This document shows, piece after piece, positions 33,776 through 44,037 of a stretch of DNA of 64,000 bases. Numbering within the stretch: position 1 is the stretch's first letter; each line of letters starts with the position of its first letter. The notes under the pieces are model-generated. The model had not been told where the DNA came from. It worked only from the letters and a program-made list of their open reading frames with translations, and ran no database searches. This DNA comes from Halogranum gelatinilyticum (lineage in GTDB: Archaea > Halobacteriota > Halobacteria > Halobacteriales > Haloferacaceae): positions 1 to 64,000 of the forward strand of contig NZ_FNHL01000007.1 of assembly GCF_900103715.1 (NCBI RefSeq), in the 5' to 3' direction. Both the position numbers and the translations under genes were made by a program.

Positions 33776-35950
33776 ATGAGCGACTCCGCGGAAGAGATAG
33801 CAATCTTACACGTCGACGACGACGAGGCCTTCGCCGAGCTGGTGGCGACGTTCCTCGAACGGGAGAACGACCGGTTCCGTGTCGAGACCGCCGCGTCGGT
33901 CACCGACGGTCTCGCCCGCCTCACGGCCGGTGAGTTCCACTGCGTCGTCTCCGACTACGATATGCCCGAGCGCGACGGCCTCGACTTCCTCGACGCCGTC
34001 CGCGAGGTCGACCCCGACCTGCCGTTCATCCTCTACACCGGCAAGGGCAGCGAGGAGGTCGCGAGCGAAGCGATATCCGCGGGCGTCACCGACTACCTCC
34101 AGAAGGAGCAGGGCACGGGCCAGTATACGGTCCTCGCCAACCGTGTCGAGAACGCGGTCGAGCAGTACTCCGCGCGAGCCGCTCTGGAAGCCAGCGAAGA
34201 ACGGCTCTCCTTTTTCATCGAGCAGTCACCGCTCGGCGTCCTGGAGTACGACGAGGACTTCGAGATCGTCGAACTGAACGAGACCGGCGAGGAGATCCTC
34301 GGCTACACCGAGGAGGAACTACGCGGCCACAGCTGGGAGATTCTCGTCACCGACAACAGCTACGACAACGTCGACGTGGTCACGCGGGAGCTCGCGAAGG
34401 CCTCGGGCGGCTACCACAGCATCGACGAGAACGTCCGGAAGGACGGCAGCCAGATCGTCTGCGAGTGGCACAACCGCGTCGTGACCGACGACGACGGCGA
34501 CGTCGTCGCGATCTTCTCGCTGTTCCAGGACGTGACAGAGCGCGTCGAACGCCAGAAACGGCTCGGCGAGACGTCGGCCCGACTCACCGCGCTCTTCGAG
34601 GAGTCGCCCGACATGATCAACGTCCACGACGTCGACGGCGAAATCCTCGACCCGAACCCGCGGCTGTGTGAGGAGACGGGCTACAGTGTCGACGAACTGA
34701 CCGGGATGAAGGTCTGGGAGCTGGATCAGTCGTTCGACCCCGACGAGGTCACCGACCTCTGGAACGGGATGGAGCAGGGCGACAGACAGCGTCTCGAGGG
34801 CGTCTACCGTCGCAAGGACGGGTCGACGTTCCCGGTCGAGGTCCATATCCGTCGGCTCGACCTGGCGGGAGAAGACCGCTTCATCGCCATCAGCCGCGAC
34901 ATCTCCGAGCGGAACCGGCGCGAGGAGGAACTCGAACGGACGAACGCGTTGCTCTCGACGCTCGTCGCGGGACTCCCGGTCGGCGTCCTCGCCGAGGACA
35001 GAGACCGGACCGTCCTCGCGGTCAACGAACGGCTCCTCGAACTGTTCGGTCTCTCGGGGTCGCCGACGGAACTGGTCGGAGCCAACTGTCGAGCACTGGC
35101 GGAGACGGCCAGCGAACTCGTGGCCGACTCCGAGGGCTTCGTCGAGCGTATCGACGAGCTGACCGCGGGGCTGGAGCCGGTCCACAACGAGTCCGTCGAA
35201 CTGGTTGACGGCCGGTCGCTCGCCCGGAGCTACGAACCGATCGAGCTGCCCGACGGCACCGGCCATCTCTGGATGTACCGCGACACGACCGAGCAGCGCG
35301 CACGCGAGCAACAGCTTCGCCAGCAGAACGAACGGCTGAGCGAGTTCGCGAGCGTCGTCAGCCACGACCTCCGCAATCCGCTGAACATCGCCGCTGGCAA
35401 CGTCGAACTCGCCCGCGAGGAGTACGAGAGCGACCATCTCGTGACCGCCGCGAACGCGCTCGACCGTATCGGCGACCTCATCGACGACCTGCTCACGCTC
35501 GCCCGCAGCGGCGACGACCTCGGCGAGCGCGAACCTGTCGCCATGGACCCACTCGTCACCGACTGCTGGGGGACCGTCGAGACGGCCGACGCCACCCTCC
35601 GGACCGACCTCGCGTCGACGGTCGTCGCCGACCGCAGTCGGCTCCAACAGCTCGTCGAGAACCTCGTCAGAAACAGTGTGGAGCATGGCGGCGACGGCGT
35701 GACGGTCACGGTCGGCGACCTCCCCGACGGCTTCTACGTCGAAGACAACGGTCCCGGTATCCCGGCCGACCGACGTGACACCGTCTTCGACGCCGGCTAC
35801 TCGACCTCCCGGTCGGGCACCGGCTTCGGTCTGAGCATCGTCAAGCAGGTTGCCGAGGCCCACGGCTGGAACGTCCGCGTCACCGAGTCCGCCGAGGGCG
35901 GTGCGCGCTTCGAGATTACGGGCGTCGAGTTCGTCGACGCCGAGGAGTGA
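33776..35950 (+). CDS. Hybrid sensor histidine kinase with receiver and PAS domains
   Basis: 724 residues, soluble. Receiver domain about 8-125 with acidic pocket D14-D16, phospho-acceptor D60 (VVSDYDMPERDG) and Lys in YLQKEQG. Then about three PAS domains (~143-260, ~270-380, ~390-510). The HisKA H-box has H530 (SHDLRNPL). The HATPase domain near 630-715 has NLVRNSVEHGG, DNGPGIP and GTGFGLSIVKQV. No transmembrane segment, so it senses a cytosolic signal. The output regulator is not encoded nearby. Confidence 0.9.
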   Translation: MSDSAEEIAILHVDDDEAFAELVATFLERENDRFRVETAASVTDGLARLTAGEFHCVVSDYDMPERDGLDFLDAVREVDPDLPFILYTGKGSEEVASEAISAGVTDYLQKEQGTGQYTVLANRVENAVEQYSARAALEASEERLSFFIEQSPLGVLEYDEDFEIVELNETGEEILGYTEEELRGHSWEILVTDNSYDNVDVVTRELAKASGGYHSIDENVRKDGSQIVCEWHNRVVTDDDGDVVAIFSLFQDVTERVERQKRLGETSARLTALFEESPDMINVHDVDGEILDPNPRLCEETGYSVDELTGMKVWELDQSFDPDEVTDLWNGMEQGDRQRLEGVYRRKDGSTFPVEVHIRRLDLAGEDRFIAISRDISERNRREEELERTNALLSTLVAGLPVGVLAEDRDRTVLAVNERLLELFGLSGSPTELVGANCRALAETASELVADSEGFVERIDELTAGLEPVHNESVELVDGRSLARSYEPIELPDGTGHLWMYRDTTEQRAREQQLRQQNERLSEFASVVSHDLRNPLNIAAGNVELAREEYESDHLVTAANALDRIGDLIDDLLTLARSGDDLGEREPVAMDPLVTDCWGTVETADATLRTDLASTVVADRSRLQQLVENLVRNSVEHGGDGVTVTVGDLPDGFYVEDNGPGIPADRRDTVFDAGYSTSRSGTGFGLSIVKQVAEAHGWNVRVTESAEGGARFEITGVEFVDAEE

Positions 35951-35954
35951 ACGC

Positions 35955-37271
35955 CTACTCGATACGGTGACACGCCGCAGTGTGTGCGTCGCCGACGGCG
36001 ACCGTCTCCGGCGTCTTACCCGCACACGGCGACGGGAACGCCTCTTCGACCAACTCGCTCGCTCGGTCGTCGTTGCCCGCGACGACCGCGGCGGTCGCCT
36101 CTTCGATGACCGTCACCGCGTCGGCCGGGAGGGTCTCTCGGGTGCCTCTGAGCGTCCCGTCGACGAGATGGTCGACGACGTGGCCGTCGTCGGTCGACTC
36201 GCCCTCCGCCCGGAGTCGCTCTCTCGCCGCCTCGGGGTCCAACTCGCCCGCGGCGAGTCGTGTCCGGTAGCGGAACACGCGTCGGAACGCCTCTTCGCTC
36301 CCCTCCCAGTCGCTCGGTGGGACGACCTTCGGACAGCGCGTGTGGAAGCGACAGCCCGACGGCGGATGCAGCGGGCTGGGGACCGACCCCTCCAAGAGGA
36401 TACGGTCGGTCCGTGCCTCCGGGTCGATGCGCGGCACGGCGGAGAGGAGCGACTGCGTGTAGGGATGTTGGGGGTTGTCGAACAGTTCGTCCGTCGGCGC
36501 GGTCTCGACGATCTCGCCGAGATACATCACGGCGACGCGGTCGGCCAGATAGCGGACGACCGAGAGGTCGTGCGTGATGAACAAAAGCGAGAGGTTCAGC
36601 TCGTCCTGGAGCTCCTGCAGGAGGTTGAGAATCTGTGCCTGCACCGAGACGTCGAGCGCGCTGACCGGCTCGTCGGCGACGATGAGATCCGGCTCCAGCG
36701 TCAGCGCGCGGGCGATGCCGACGCGCTGCTGTTGGCCGCCGGAGAACTGCTTCGGATACCGCTCCAGCTGGTTCTCCTTCAGCCCGACGCGTTCGAGTAG
36801 GTCGCGCGCCAACTCGGTTCGCTCCTCGTTCGAGTCGCCGATGCCGTGGACCTCCATCGGGGCTTTGAGGATCTGTCCGACGGTCTGCCGCGGGTTGAGC
36901 GACGCGAGTGGGTCCTGAAAGACCATCTGGATGTTCCGGCGGTGCGTCCGCATCTCGCGGTCCGAGAGGTCGGTCAACTCGGTGCCGCGGTAGCGGACGC
37001 TGCCCGCGGTCGCGTCGTGGTGTTGCAAGAGCGTCCGGCCGAGCGTCGACTTGCCGCAGCCGGACTCGCCGACGACGGCGACCGTCTCGCCCTCGTGGAC
37101 GGTGAGGTCGACGCCGTCGACGGCCTTTACCGACGCGTTCTCGCCGAGCAGCTTGTCCAGCATCCCGTCGGCCTGCGCGAAGTACTTCTTGACTCCGGTG
37201 GCTTCGAGGACGACCTCGTTGCTCGCGTCGTCGGTGTCGGTACCGTTTCTCGTCTGTTGGGTTCCGCTCAT
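35955..37271 (-). CDS. dppF: Peptide/oligopeptide-type ABC ATPase (DppF/OppF)
   Basis: 438 residues, longer than the usual ~330. Walker [10 protein letters not shown], signature [15 protein letters not shown], Walker [14 protein letters not shown], and the C-terminal cluster [11 protein letters not shown] typical of the subfamily. A ~110-residue C-terminal extension (ends [15 protein letters not shown]) is acidic and unrecognised; a Cys/His pair near its end (ACHRIE) matches the end motif of this family. ATGA overlap with dppD. Confidence 0.9.
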   Translation of the reverse strand: MSGTQQTRNGTDTDDASNEVVLEATGVKKYFAQADGMLDKLLGENASVKAVDGVDLTVHEGETVAVVGESGCGKSTLGRTLLQHHDATAGSVRYRGTELTDLSDREMRTHRRNIQMVFQDPLASLNPRQTVGQILKAPMEVHGIGDSNEERTELARDLLERVGLKENQLERYPKQFSGGQQQRVGIARALTLEPDLIVADEPVSALDVSVQAQILNLLQELQDELNLSLLFITHDLSVVRYLADRVAVMYLGEIVETAPTDELFDNPQHPYTQSLLSAVPRIDPEARTDRILLEGSVPSPLHPPSGCRFHTRCPKVVPPSDWEGSEEAFRRVFRYRTRLAAGELDPEAARERLRAEGESTDDGHVVDHLVDGTLRGTRETLPADAVTVIEEATAAVVAGNDDRASELVEEAFPSPCAGKTPETVAVGDAHTAACHRIE

Positions 37272-38368
37272 AGCTGCTCCTCCGGGGGACCGCGACGGAG
37301 ACAGGCGGCCTCGTGGCCGTCCTCGCCGACCTCGCGGAAGTCGGGCTGAATCTCGAAACACTCGCGCTCGGCCTCGGGACACCGCGGCGCGAAGTGACAC
37401 GCGTAGGGGATGTCGATGAGGTCCGGCACGTTGCCCTCGATGGGCGTCAGCTTGTCGCCCGGTGCGTCCAGCCGCGGCGTGCTCGCGATGAGCCCCTGCG
37501 TGTAGGGATGCCGCGGGTTGTCGAACAGTTCGCGGGCGTCGGCCCGCTCGACGATCTCGCCCGCGTACATGACGGCGACGCGGTCACACACCTCAGAGAC
37601 GACCGCGAGGTCGTGGGTGATTAGCAGGATAGAGGTATCGAACTCGTCTTTCAGGTCGCGCAACTCGTCGAGGATCTGTGCCTGCACGGTGACGTCGAGT
37701 GCCGTCGTCGGCTCGTCGGCGATGAGCAGGTCCGGCTCGCAGGAGAGTGCCATCGCGATCATCGCGCGCTGACGCATCCCGCCGGAGAACTCGTGGGGGT
37801 AGTCGCCCGCGCGGCTCTCGGCCTCGGGAATCTCGACGGCTTCGAGCATCTCGATGGCGCGGCGCCACGCTTCACTGTTTTTCGTCGCGCCGAGCAGTTT
37901 CCGCTTCAACTCCGCCGGGAGCGACACGGACTCGCCGACGTCCTGGTGGAGCCGGACGGTCTCGGCGATCTGCTCGCCGACCGTCAGCGTCGGGTTGAGG
38001 CTGTTCATCGGGTCCTGGAAGATCATCGAGAGTCGGCCGCCGCGAAGCGCTTCGAGCGTCGCGTCGGACTTGTCGAGCAGCGACTCGCCGTCGAGGCGGA
38101 TGTCGCCGCCGACGATCTCGCCGGGATGGTCGACGATGCCCATGATGCTCTGGGCGAAGACGCTCTTGCCCGAGCCGGACTCGCCGACGAGACCGACGAT
38201 CTCACCGCGCTCGACCGTCAGATCGACGTCGTCGACGGCGACGACGGTCCCCCGCGAGGTCGGGAACTGCGTGCGCAGTCCCTCGATTTCGAGGAGGCTC
38301 GTCGCGTCGGTCTCGGGGGTGGTGGCGTCGGATTCGCTCGTCCCGTCGGTCGAACCCATCGAACTCAT
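37268..38368 (-). CDS. dppD: Peptide/oligopeptide-type ABC ATPase (DppD/OppD)
   Basis: 366 residues. Walker [23 protein letters not shown] (Q-loop region), signature [15 protein letters not shown], Walker [14 protein letters not shown] and C-terminal [16 protein letters not shown]. The N-terminus has a Ser/Thr/Asp-rich 20-residue tail. The stop overlaps the dppF ATG and the start overlaps the dppC stop. Confidence 0.92.
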   Translation of the reverse strand: MSSMGSTDGTSESDATTPETDATSLLEIEGLRTQFPTSRGTVVAVDDVDLTVERGEIVGLVGESGSGKSVFAQSIMGIVDHPGEIVGGDIRLDGESLLDKSDATLEALRGGRLSMIFQDPMNSLNPTLTVGEQIAETVRLHQDVGESVSLPAELKRKLLGATKNSEAWRRAIEMLEAVEIPEAESRAGDYPHEFSGGMRQRAMIAMALSCEPDLLIADEPTTALDVTVQAQILDELRDLKDEFDTSILLITHDLAVVSEVCDRVAVMYAGEIVERADARELFDNPRHPYTQGLIASTPRLDAPGDKLTPIEGNVPDLIDIPYACHFAPRCPEAERECFEIQPDFREVGEDGHEAACLRRGPPEEQL

Positions 38369-39348
38369 CGCGCCTCCACCTCCCCTTCGTCGATGTCGAA
38401 GGCGTCGCGGAGCCCGTCACCGAACATATTGAACGCGAGGACGGTCAGCATGATGGCGAGCCCGGGCATGACCGAGATCCACCACGCCTCGCTGATGAAC
38501 TGCCGCCCGTCCGAGAGCAGCAGTCCCCAGGTCGGCGTCGTCGGCTTGACGCCGAGCCCGAGGAACGACAGCCCCGCCTCGGCGAGGATGGCGAGCGGCA
38601 GCATCAGCGTCGCCTGCACGATGAGCGGGGCGACCGCGTTCGGCAGTATCTCCTTGACCATGATGCGGATGTCCGACATCCCCACCGTCTGGGCGGCCAT
38701 GATATACTCCTCCTCGCGGATGGAGAGGACTTCCCCGCGGATGAGGCGGGCGAAGTCGTCGATGTAGGCGATGCCGATGGCGATGACGACGTTGACGACG
38801 CCCAACCCGCCCGAGAGGGCGATGATGGCGACCCCGAGGATGAGTTCAGGAAAGGCCCACTGGAAGTCGACGTAGCGCATCAGCAGGCTGTCGATCCAGC
38901 CGCCGTGGTAGCCTGCCAAAATTCCGATTGCGGTCCCGATGGTGAACGCGACGGCCAAGGTCGCCAAGGCGACGAGCAACGAGACCTGCGCGCCGTAGAT
39001 GAGTCGCGTCAGGATGTCGTGGCCGAACGAGTCGGTGCCAAGGGGGTGAAAGACCTGTTCGAGTTCGCCGTCGCCGTCGAAGTCGCCCTGCGAGGAGGAG
39101 AGCGGCTCCTTCATGAAGCCGAAGGTCTGTTCCTCGCCGTAGGGGGCGACGTAGGGGGCGAAGGCCGCCGTGAGGACGAAGAGCAGGATGACGACGGCAC
39201 CGAACAGTGCCATGCGGTCGCCGAGGACGCCCTCGACGAGCCGCTGTCGCGTGCTCTTGAACTCCTCGACCGTCTCCGACTGTTCGTACTCGGGCGGGAC
39301 CTCACCGGGACCGTACGTGCCGCGGTTCTCGCCGAATTCCGTGCTCAT
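38365..39348 (-). CDS. dppC: Peptide-type ABC permease (DppC/OppC)
   Basis: 327 residues, one N-terminal membrane segment, then five with the permease motif GTDSFGHDILTRLIYGAQVSL and the EAA-type loop EYIMAAQTVGMSDIRIMVKEILPN. A long soluble segment after the first membrane helix is characteristic of DppC. ATGA overlaps on both sides show tight coupling. Confidence 0.92.
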   Translation of the reverse strand: MSTEFGENRGTYGPGEVPPEYEQSETVEEFKSTRQRLVEGVLGDRMALFGAVVILLFVLTAAFAPYVAPYGEEQTFGFMKEPLSSSQGDFDGDGELEQVFHPLGTDSFGHDILTRLIYGAQVSLLVALATLAVAFTIGTAIGILAGYHGGWIDSLLMRYVDFQWAFPELILGVAIIALSGGLGVVNVVIAIGIAYIDDFARLIRGEVLSIREEEYIMAAQTVGMSDIRIMVKEILPNAVAPLIVQATLMLPLAILAEAGLSFLGLGVKPTTPTWGLLLSDGRQFISEAWWISVMPGLAIMLTVLAFNMFGDGLRDAFDIDEGEVEAR

Positions 39349-40301
39349 GCTGACTCACTCCCGTAGCGGATGCGCGGGTCGATGGCGGTGTACGCCAGGT
39401 CGACCGCGAGGTTCGTGAAGACCAGGACGGCGGAGACGAGCAGGATGACGACCTGTGTCACCGGATAGTTGCGGTCGAGCATCGAGTCGACGAGGAGGCG
39501 GCCGAGCCCCTGAATCCCGAAGACGAGTTCGACCGTGACGCTCCCGACGAGCACGAGCGCGAGCTGGATGCCCGCGACCGTGACGACCGGGATGAGCGCG
39601 TTCTGGAGCGCGTGCTTGTAGAGCCGCACCCGCGAACTGACGCCCTTCGCCAGGGCGGTCTTCATGTACGGTTCGTCCAGCACTTCCAGCAGCGACGAGC
39701 GCATCATCCGCATGACGACGGCACCGTAGGGCAGTCCCACGGCGATGCCGGGCAGGAGGATGCTCTCGAACCACGGGCCGACACCCTCAGCGAGCGGCGT
39801 GTAGCCGAAGACCGGCAGCAGGTCCAACCAGACGCCGAAGATCAGCGCGAGCAGGATGCCGACGAAGAACGCCGGCATCGACAGCCCGAGGAACGCCGCC
39901 ACGGTGGCGAGATAGTCCACGGGTTCGCGCTTTCGCGTCGCACTGACGATGCCCGCCGGGATGGCCACGCTGAGACCGACGACGACGGCGACCGCCCCGA
40001 TAGAGACGGTCCGCGGAGCCGCCTGCATGACGAGGTCGGCGACGGGCTGGCTCGTGGTGAGGCTCTGGCCGAAGTCGAACGTCACGAGGTCGACCATCCA
40101 GTCGCCGTACTGCACGTACCAGGGGTCGTTGAGACCGAGCTGGTCACGCAGGGCCTGTTTCGCCTCCGGCGTCGACTCCTGGCCCAGCATCGCCGCGACC
40201 GGTCCCCCCGGGATGGCGCGCAGCCCGAAGAAGACCGTCGTGGCGACGAGCCACATGATGAAGACGGCGTGTGCGACCCGCTTGAGGATGTACCGGCGCA
40301 T
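39345..40301 (-). CDS. dppB: Peptide-type ABC permease (DppB/OppB)
   Basis: 318 residues with six membrane segments. The N-terminus MRRYILKRVAHAVFIMWLV and GGPVAAMLGQ are classic DppB; the EAA loop is YMKTALAKGVSSRVRLYKHALQNA. It starts one base after the stop of the binding-protein gene and overlaps dppC. Confidence 0.92.
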   Translation of the reverse strand: MRRYILKRVAHAVFIMWLVATTVFFGLRAIPGGPVAAMLGQESTPEAKQALRDQLGLNDPWYVQYGDWMVDLVTFDFGQSLTTSQPVADLVMQAAPRTVSIGAVAVVVGLSVAIPAGIVSATRKREPVDYLATVAAFLGLSMPAFFVGILLALIFGVWLDLLPVFGYTPLAEGVGPWFESILLPGIAVGLPYGAVVMRMMRSSLLEVLDEPYMKTALAKGVSSRVRLYKHALQNALIPVVTVAGIQLALVLVGSVTVELVFGIQGLGRLLVDSMLDRNYPVTQVVILLVSAVLVFTNLAVDLAYTAIDPRIRYGSESA

Positions 40302-40302
40302 T

Positions 40303-42006
40303 CTAGCGTGAGACCATCACGCGTGAGAGGTCACGCATGAACGGGATGTGAGTGAAGTTCGACACCGCGTCCGTGTGGGCGGCGATGTCGTTCTGGTGGA
40401 CGAGATAGGCGTGCGGCACCTGCTGGATGAGGCGGTCTTCGAGCTGGTGCAGCAGGTCCCTGCGCTCGTCGCGGTCGAGTGCACGCCGCTGCTCGTCGAG
40501 GAGGTTGTGGACCTCCTCGTCCTCGAAGTTGACCCAGTTCCAGACGCCGCCCTCGTCGGGCAGCCGGTAGAAGTTGTAGAGCGACTGGTCGGGGTCGGGG
40601 TCGCCGACGCTGCCACTGATGGTCGTGTCGTAGTCGAGGTTCTCGTACCGCTCCCAGTACGTCGAGGACGTGACCTGCTCGATTTCGACCTCGAAGCCCG
40701 CGGCGTTGAGCTGCTGGCGCATCGCCTGTGCGGCCCGGGTGTTGCCCTGTGCGACCATGATGCTGAAGCTCTCGCCCGCGATACCGGCCTCTTCGATGAG
40801 CTGCTGCCCGGCCTCCATGTCGTAGGCCTGGTCGTCGGGTTTGTCCTCGCGGTAGACCCAGTTGGTCGCCTTGTTGATGGGACCACGCGCGGACAGCGCG
40901 TTGCCGAAGTAGGCCGTCTCGATGAACGACTCGTTGTCGATGACCTTCGAGATACCGAGCCGCGCCTCACGCGAACTGAAGATGTCGCGCGTCTGGTTCA
41001 TCGCGAGCCCGTACCAGTTGACACCGGGGGCGATCGAGGCGGTGACGCTGTCGGTGTCCTGGATGCGGTCGAGGTTCTGGAGCGGGATCAGGTTCGCGAA
41101 GTCGATGTCGCCCGACTGCAGCGCGTTGACGAGCGTCGCCGCCTCCGGGATGGGCTGGAGGTCGATGCCGTCGACGTAGGGCAGCTGGTTGCCGTCCTCG
41201 TCGGTCTCGAAGTAGTCCGGGTTGGCGTCGAGCGTCAGGCTCGACCCGATCTCGTGGTTGGAGACCATGAACGGTCCCGTACCAACGGGAGCCGTCCGGT
41301 AGGCCTCCTCGCCCATTTCCTCGATGGCACCCTGCGAGACGATGGTGGCCGCCCGTCCCGGTCCGCGCGTCAGGTAGATGAGCGCCGGAGCCATCGCCTG
41401 CTCGAAGTTGAGCGTCACCGTGTAGTCGTCCTCGACGACGACGCCGTCCTCGTCGAGCGGCCGGAGCGTACTGAGCTTCGAGGCGGCCGGAGCCTCCTGC
41501 GTGATGGTCCGCTCGATGGTGTAGCGGACGTCGTCGGCGGTGAAGTCGTCGCCGTTGTGGAACGTGACGCCCTCACGGAGGTTGAACGTCATCGTAGTCC
41601 CTTCGTTCTCGACCGTCCAGTCGGTCGCGAGGTCGCCACGGATGGTCAGATCCTCGTTCAACGTGACGAGCCCGTTGAAGATGTTGGCTGCGACCTGGAA
41701 GTACTGGCCGACGCTGATGTACGGTGGGTCGAGCACGTCGATGCTGCCCGTGAACCAGCCAGCCTGGAGTCGGCCGCCCATCGAACTGCTCGATTCGGTC
41801 GACTCCGCCTCGGTCTCCTCGCTGCCGCCGTCGCCACCGTCGCCCCCACTGCCACCGTCGCCGCCGTCACCACCGCTGTCGCTGGTACAGCCAGCGAGAC
41901 CCGTGACGCCTGCTGCCGCGAGTAGTTTCATGGTCGTCCGCCGGTCGATTCTCGGTCCGCTGAGTTCCTCGTCCGTGAACCCTTCCGGGTCGTCGGATGC
42001 CGTCAT
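40303..42006 (-). CDS. Peptide-type ABC substrate-binding lipoprotein (family 5)
   Basis: 567 residues. Signal RRTTMKLLAAAGVTGLAGC with a Tat-like pair and lipobox LAGC, then a Gly/Asp/Ser-rich linker. Body is SBP family 5: DPPYISVGQYFQVAANIFNGL, LREGVTFHNGDDFTADDVRYTIE, RTAPVGTGPFMV. First gene of the importer. The ATG at 42006 begins MTASDDPEGF, an acidic pre-signal; an upstream ATG would add hydrophobic residues and is unlikely. Divergent from the bat-type HTH gene. Confidence 0.92.
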   Translation of the reverse strand: MTASDDPEGFTDEELSGPRIDRRTTMKLLAAAGVTGLAGCTSDSGGDGGDGGSGGDGGDGGSEETEAESTESSSSMGGRLQAGWFTGSIDVLDPPYISVGQYFQVAANIFNGLVTLNEDLTIRGDLATDWTVENEGTTMTFNLREGVTFHNGDDFTADDVRYTIERTITQEAPAASKLSTLRPLDEDGVVVEDDYTVTLNFEQAMAPALIYLTRGPGRAATIVSQGAIEEMGEEAYRTAPVGTGPFMVSNHEIGSSLTLDANPDYFETDEDGNQLPYVDGIDLQPIPEAATLVNALQSGDIDFANLIPLQNLDRIQDTDSVTASIAPGVNWYGLAMNQTRDIFSSREARLGISKVIDNESFIETAYFGNALSARGPINKATNWVYREDKPDDQAYDMEAGQQLIEEAGIAGESFSIMVAQGNTRAAQAMRQQLNAAGFEVEIEQVTSSTYWERYENLDYDTTISGSVGDPDPDQSLYNFYRLPDEGGVWNWVNFEDEEVHNLLDEQRRALDRDERRDLLHQLEDRLIQQVPHAYLVHQNDIAAHTDAVSNFTHIPFMRDLSRVMVSR

Positions 42007-42152
42007 TACAGTGCGACGTATGAGAACGTATATCAAATAGGCGCACCCGAATATGTTTGGGCGGCTCTCAGCGAGGCTACGAACAGACACTGAATCGCCC
42101 TAGAAATGGACGAACAACAACCAAATCTGCAAACTGGCAAGGGTATCGGACG

Positions 42153-42848
42153 ATGAGAGAGGTGACACTGCTTATCAGACATCACGGTGAGCCGGAGAGC
42201 GACGTGAGTGTCAACTACCCGAACATCACCCTTCGCTCGCGTTCGTCGATGACGGGGCGGACGTCGAACCGGAAGCGTATCATCGAGGTCTCGGGCGACC
42301 CCGAGGTCATCCCCGAGTTCTTGGCGGAGTTCGAGGCGGCCGACCCGATTCTCGAACTCGAGCCGCTCTCGCCGGTCGACCGCTCGCGCGTGTACGTCGC
42401 GATGACGTACGACGCCTACCAGTGGGACAGCATCTCCGAGCGGCTCTCGGACATGGAGGTCCACTACCGTAACGGGACGACCATCACCGGCGGCTGGGAG
42501 CGGTGGACGCTGTATCTCGACGACGACGAGAGCATCGGCGACATCCGGCGGTCGCTGGAAGCGGCGGGTAACGAGACGGAACTCGTCCGGACCGTCGAGT
42601 TGAGCGAACTCAACGCGCCCGCACAGCTCGATATGTTCGACTTCGTCCAGGAGCTGACGCCGCGCCAGCGGGAGGTGCTGACACTCGCGATCAAAGAGGG
42701 ATACTACCAGCGCAACCGCGACACCTCCGTCGAAGACCTCGCCGAGGAGGTGGGCGTCGCCTCGACGACGGCCTGGGAACATCTCAAACGCGCCGAGGAG
42801 AAGGTGATGGACGAGCTGTACGACTATCTGCGGTCCGCGCCGGAGTAG
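42153..42848 (+). CDS. Bat-type HTH transcriptional regulator
   Basis: 231 residues. A sensor half of ~160 residues is followed by the HTH_10 (bat) domain: LTPRQREVLTLAIKEGYY...TSVEDLAEEVGVASTTAWEHLKRAEEKVMDEL. Start ATG at 42153 begins MREVTLLIRHHG. It is divergent from the peptide-importer operon, 146 bases away, and is the natural candidate to regulate it. The ligand is unknown. Confidence 0.88.
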   Translation: MREVTLLIRHHGEPESDVSVNYPNITLRSRSSMTGRTSNRKRIIEVSGDPEVIPEFLAEFEAADPILELEPLSPVDRSRVYVAMTYDAYQWDSISERLSDMEVHYRNGTTITGGWERWTLYLDDDESIGDIRRSLEAAGNETELVRTVELSELNAPAQLDMFDFVQELTPRQREVLTLAIKEGYYQRNRDTSVEDLAEEVGVASTTAWEHLKRAEEKVMDELYDYLRSAPE

Positions 42849-42886
42849 CGACGAATCTCACGCCGTCGACGACGCGTGACCCGTCG

Positions 42887-43735
42887 CTACTCCGTCAGTC
42901 GGGCCAGTTCGTCGTCGGTGAGCTCGATGCTCGCGGCGGCGACGTTGTCTTCGAGATGGTCGACGCTGGAGGTGCCCGGAATCGGCAGCATCACCGGCGA
43001 GTGATGCAGCAGCCACGCCAGCGAGATCTGCTGGGGCGTCGCGTCGTGGGCGTCGGCGACGTCGGCGACGACGGACTCCTTCTCGCCGAGGTCGCCCGCG
43101 CCGAGCGGGAACCACGGGATGAAGCCGATATCGTACTCCTCGCAGGCCTGCAGCACGTCCTCGGACTCGCGGTCGCCGACGTTGTACTGGTTCTGGACGG
43201 TCGCGATGTCGACGATGTCGCGCGCCTCGTCGAGCTGTTCGACCGAGACGTTGCTCAGGCCGAGATGCTTGATGCGTCCCTCGTCTTTCTGCTCTGCGAG
43301 CGCGTGGACGGAGTCCTCGAACGGCGTGTCGGGGTCCGGTCGGTGGTACTGATAGAGGTCGATGGTGTCGACGCGGAGGCGGTCGAGACTGCCGAGAAGG
43401 GCGTTCCGGAGATAGTCCGGGTCGCCGTTGGGCAGCCACTCGCCGTCGGGGTTGCGCAGCAGTCCACCCTTCGTGGCGACGACGAGGTCGTCCGGGTAGG
43501 GTGCGAGTGCCTCGCCGATGAGCCGTTCGCTGACCGCGGGACCGTAGGAGTCGGCGGTGTCGATGAAGTCGACGCCGCGGGCGAGCGCGGTGTGCAGGAC
43601 CTTGCGGGCGTTTTCGGGACTCTCGGGGTCACCGATGATGTCCTCGCCGGTCAGCCGCATCGCGCCGAAGCCGAGGCGGTGGACGGGTGTCTCGCCGTCG
43701 AGATGGAACACGTCGCTCTCGTTGATTACAGGCAT
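42887..43735 (-). CDS. Aldo/keto reductase
   Basis: 282 residues, TIM barrel. N-terminal RLGFGAMRLTG, catalytic Asp/Tyr in DTADSYGPAVSE, Lys in VVATKGG, His in YQYHRPDPDTP. It should reduce carbonyls with NAD(P)H. The ATG at 43735 gives MPVINESDVF; a longer frame upstream is not coding-like. Confidence 0.85.
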   Translation of the reverse strand: MPVINESDVFHLDGETPVHRLGFGAMRLTGEDIIGDPESPENARKVLHTALARGVDFIDTADSYGPAVSERLIGEALAPYPDDLVVATKGGLLRNPDGEWLPNGDPDYLRNALLGSLDRLRVDTIDLYQYHRPDPDTPFEDSVHALAEQKDEGRIKHLGLSNVSVEQLDEARDIVDIATVQNQYNVGDRESEDVLQACEEYDIGFIPWFPLGAGDLGEKESVVADVADAHDATPQQISLAWLLHHSPVMLPIPGTSSVDHLEDNVAAASIELTDDELARLTE

Positions 43736-43835
43736 GGTTGGACAGTGGACGGAGAGCCAGTAAGGGCTTTGGGCAGGGGAAATCGTCTCGGCCGGTGGAC
43801 GGTGGGGTTTTGTCCGCCCGTCGCCTCGGACGGCT

Positions 43836-43970
43836 ATGGCAGCCGAGACGCTCACCTGTCCACTCTGCGACGACGACTATACGAGTCACAACCATCTCCG
43901 TGACCATCTCCACGAGGAACACCGAAAGAGCGAGATCATCGACGCGCTGCTCGAACACTACGCGGGCTGA
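43836..43970 (+). CDS. Small C2H2 zinc-finger protein
   Basis: 44 residues. C8-x2-C11-x12-H24-x4-H29, a textbook C2H2 finger (CPLC...HLRDHLHEEHR), followed by a short helix SEIIDALLEHYAG. ATG at 43836 lies 100 bases after the divergent aldo/keto reductase start. C2H2 mini-proteins of this size occur in haloarchaea and may bind DNA or protein. Too short to be chance given perfect ligand spacing. Confidence 0.85.
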   Translation: MAAETLTCPLCDDDYTSHNHLRDHLHEEHRKSEIIDALLEHYAG

Positions 43971-44037
43971 CCGCGCCGGCTCGCAGGCGACCACTCCCCG
44001 CCGATAGCGGTTTGGGGCCGCTCGCCGTACTCCACCT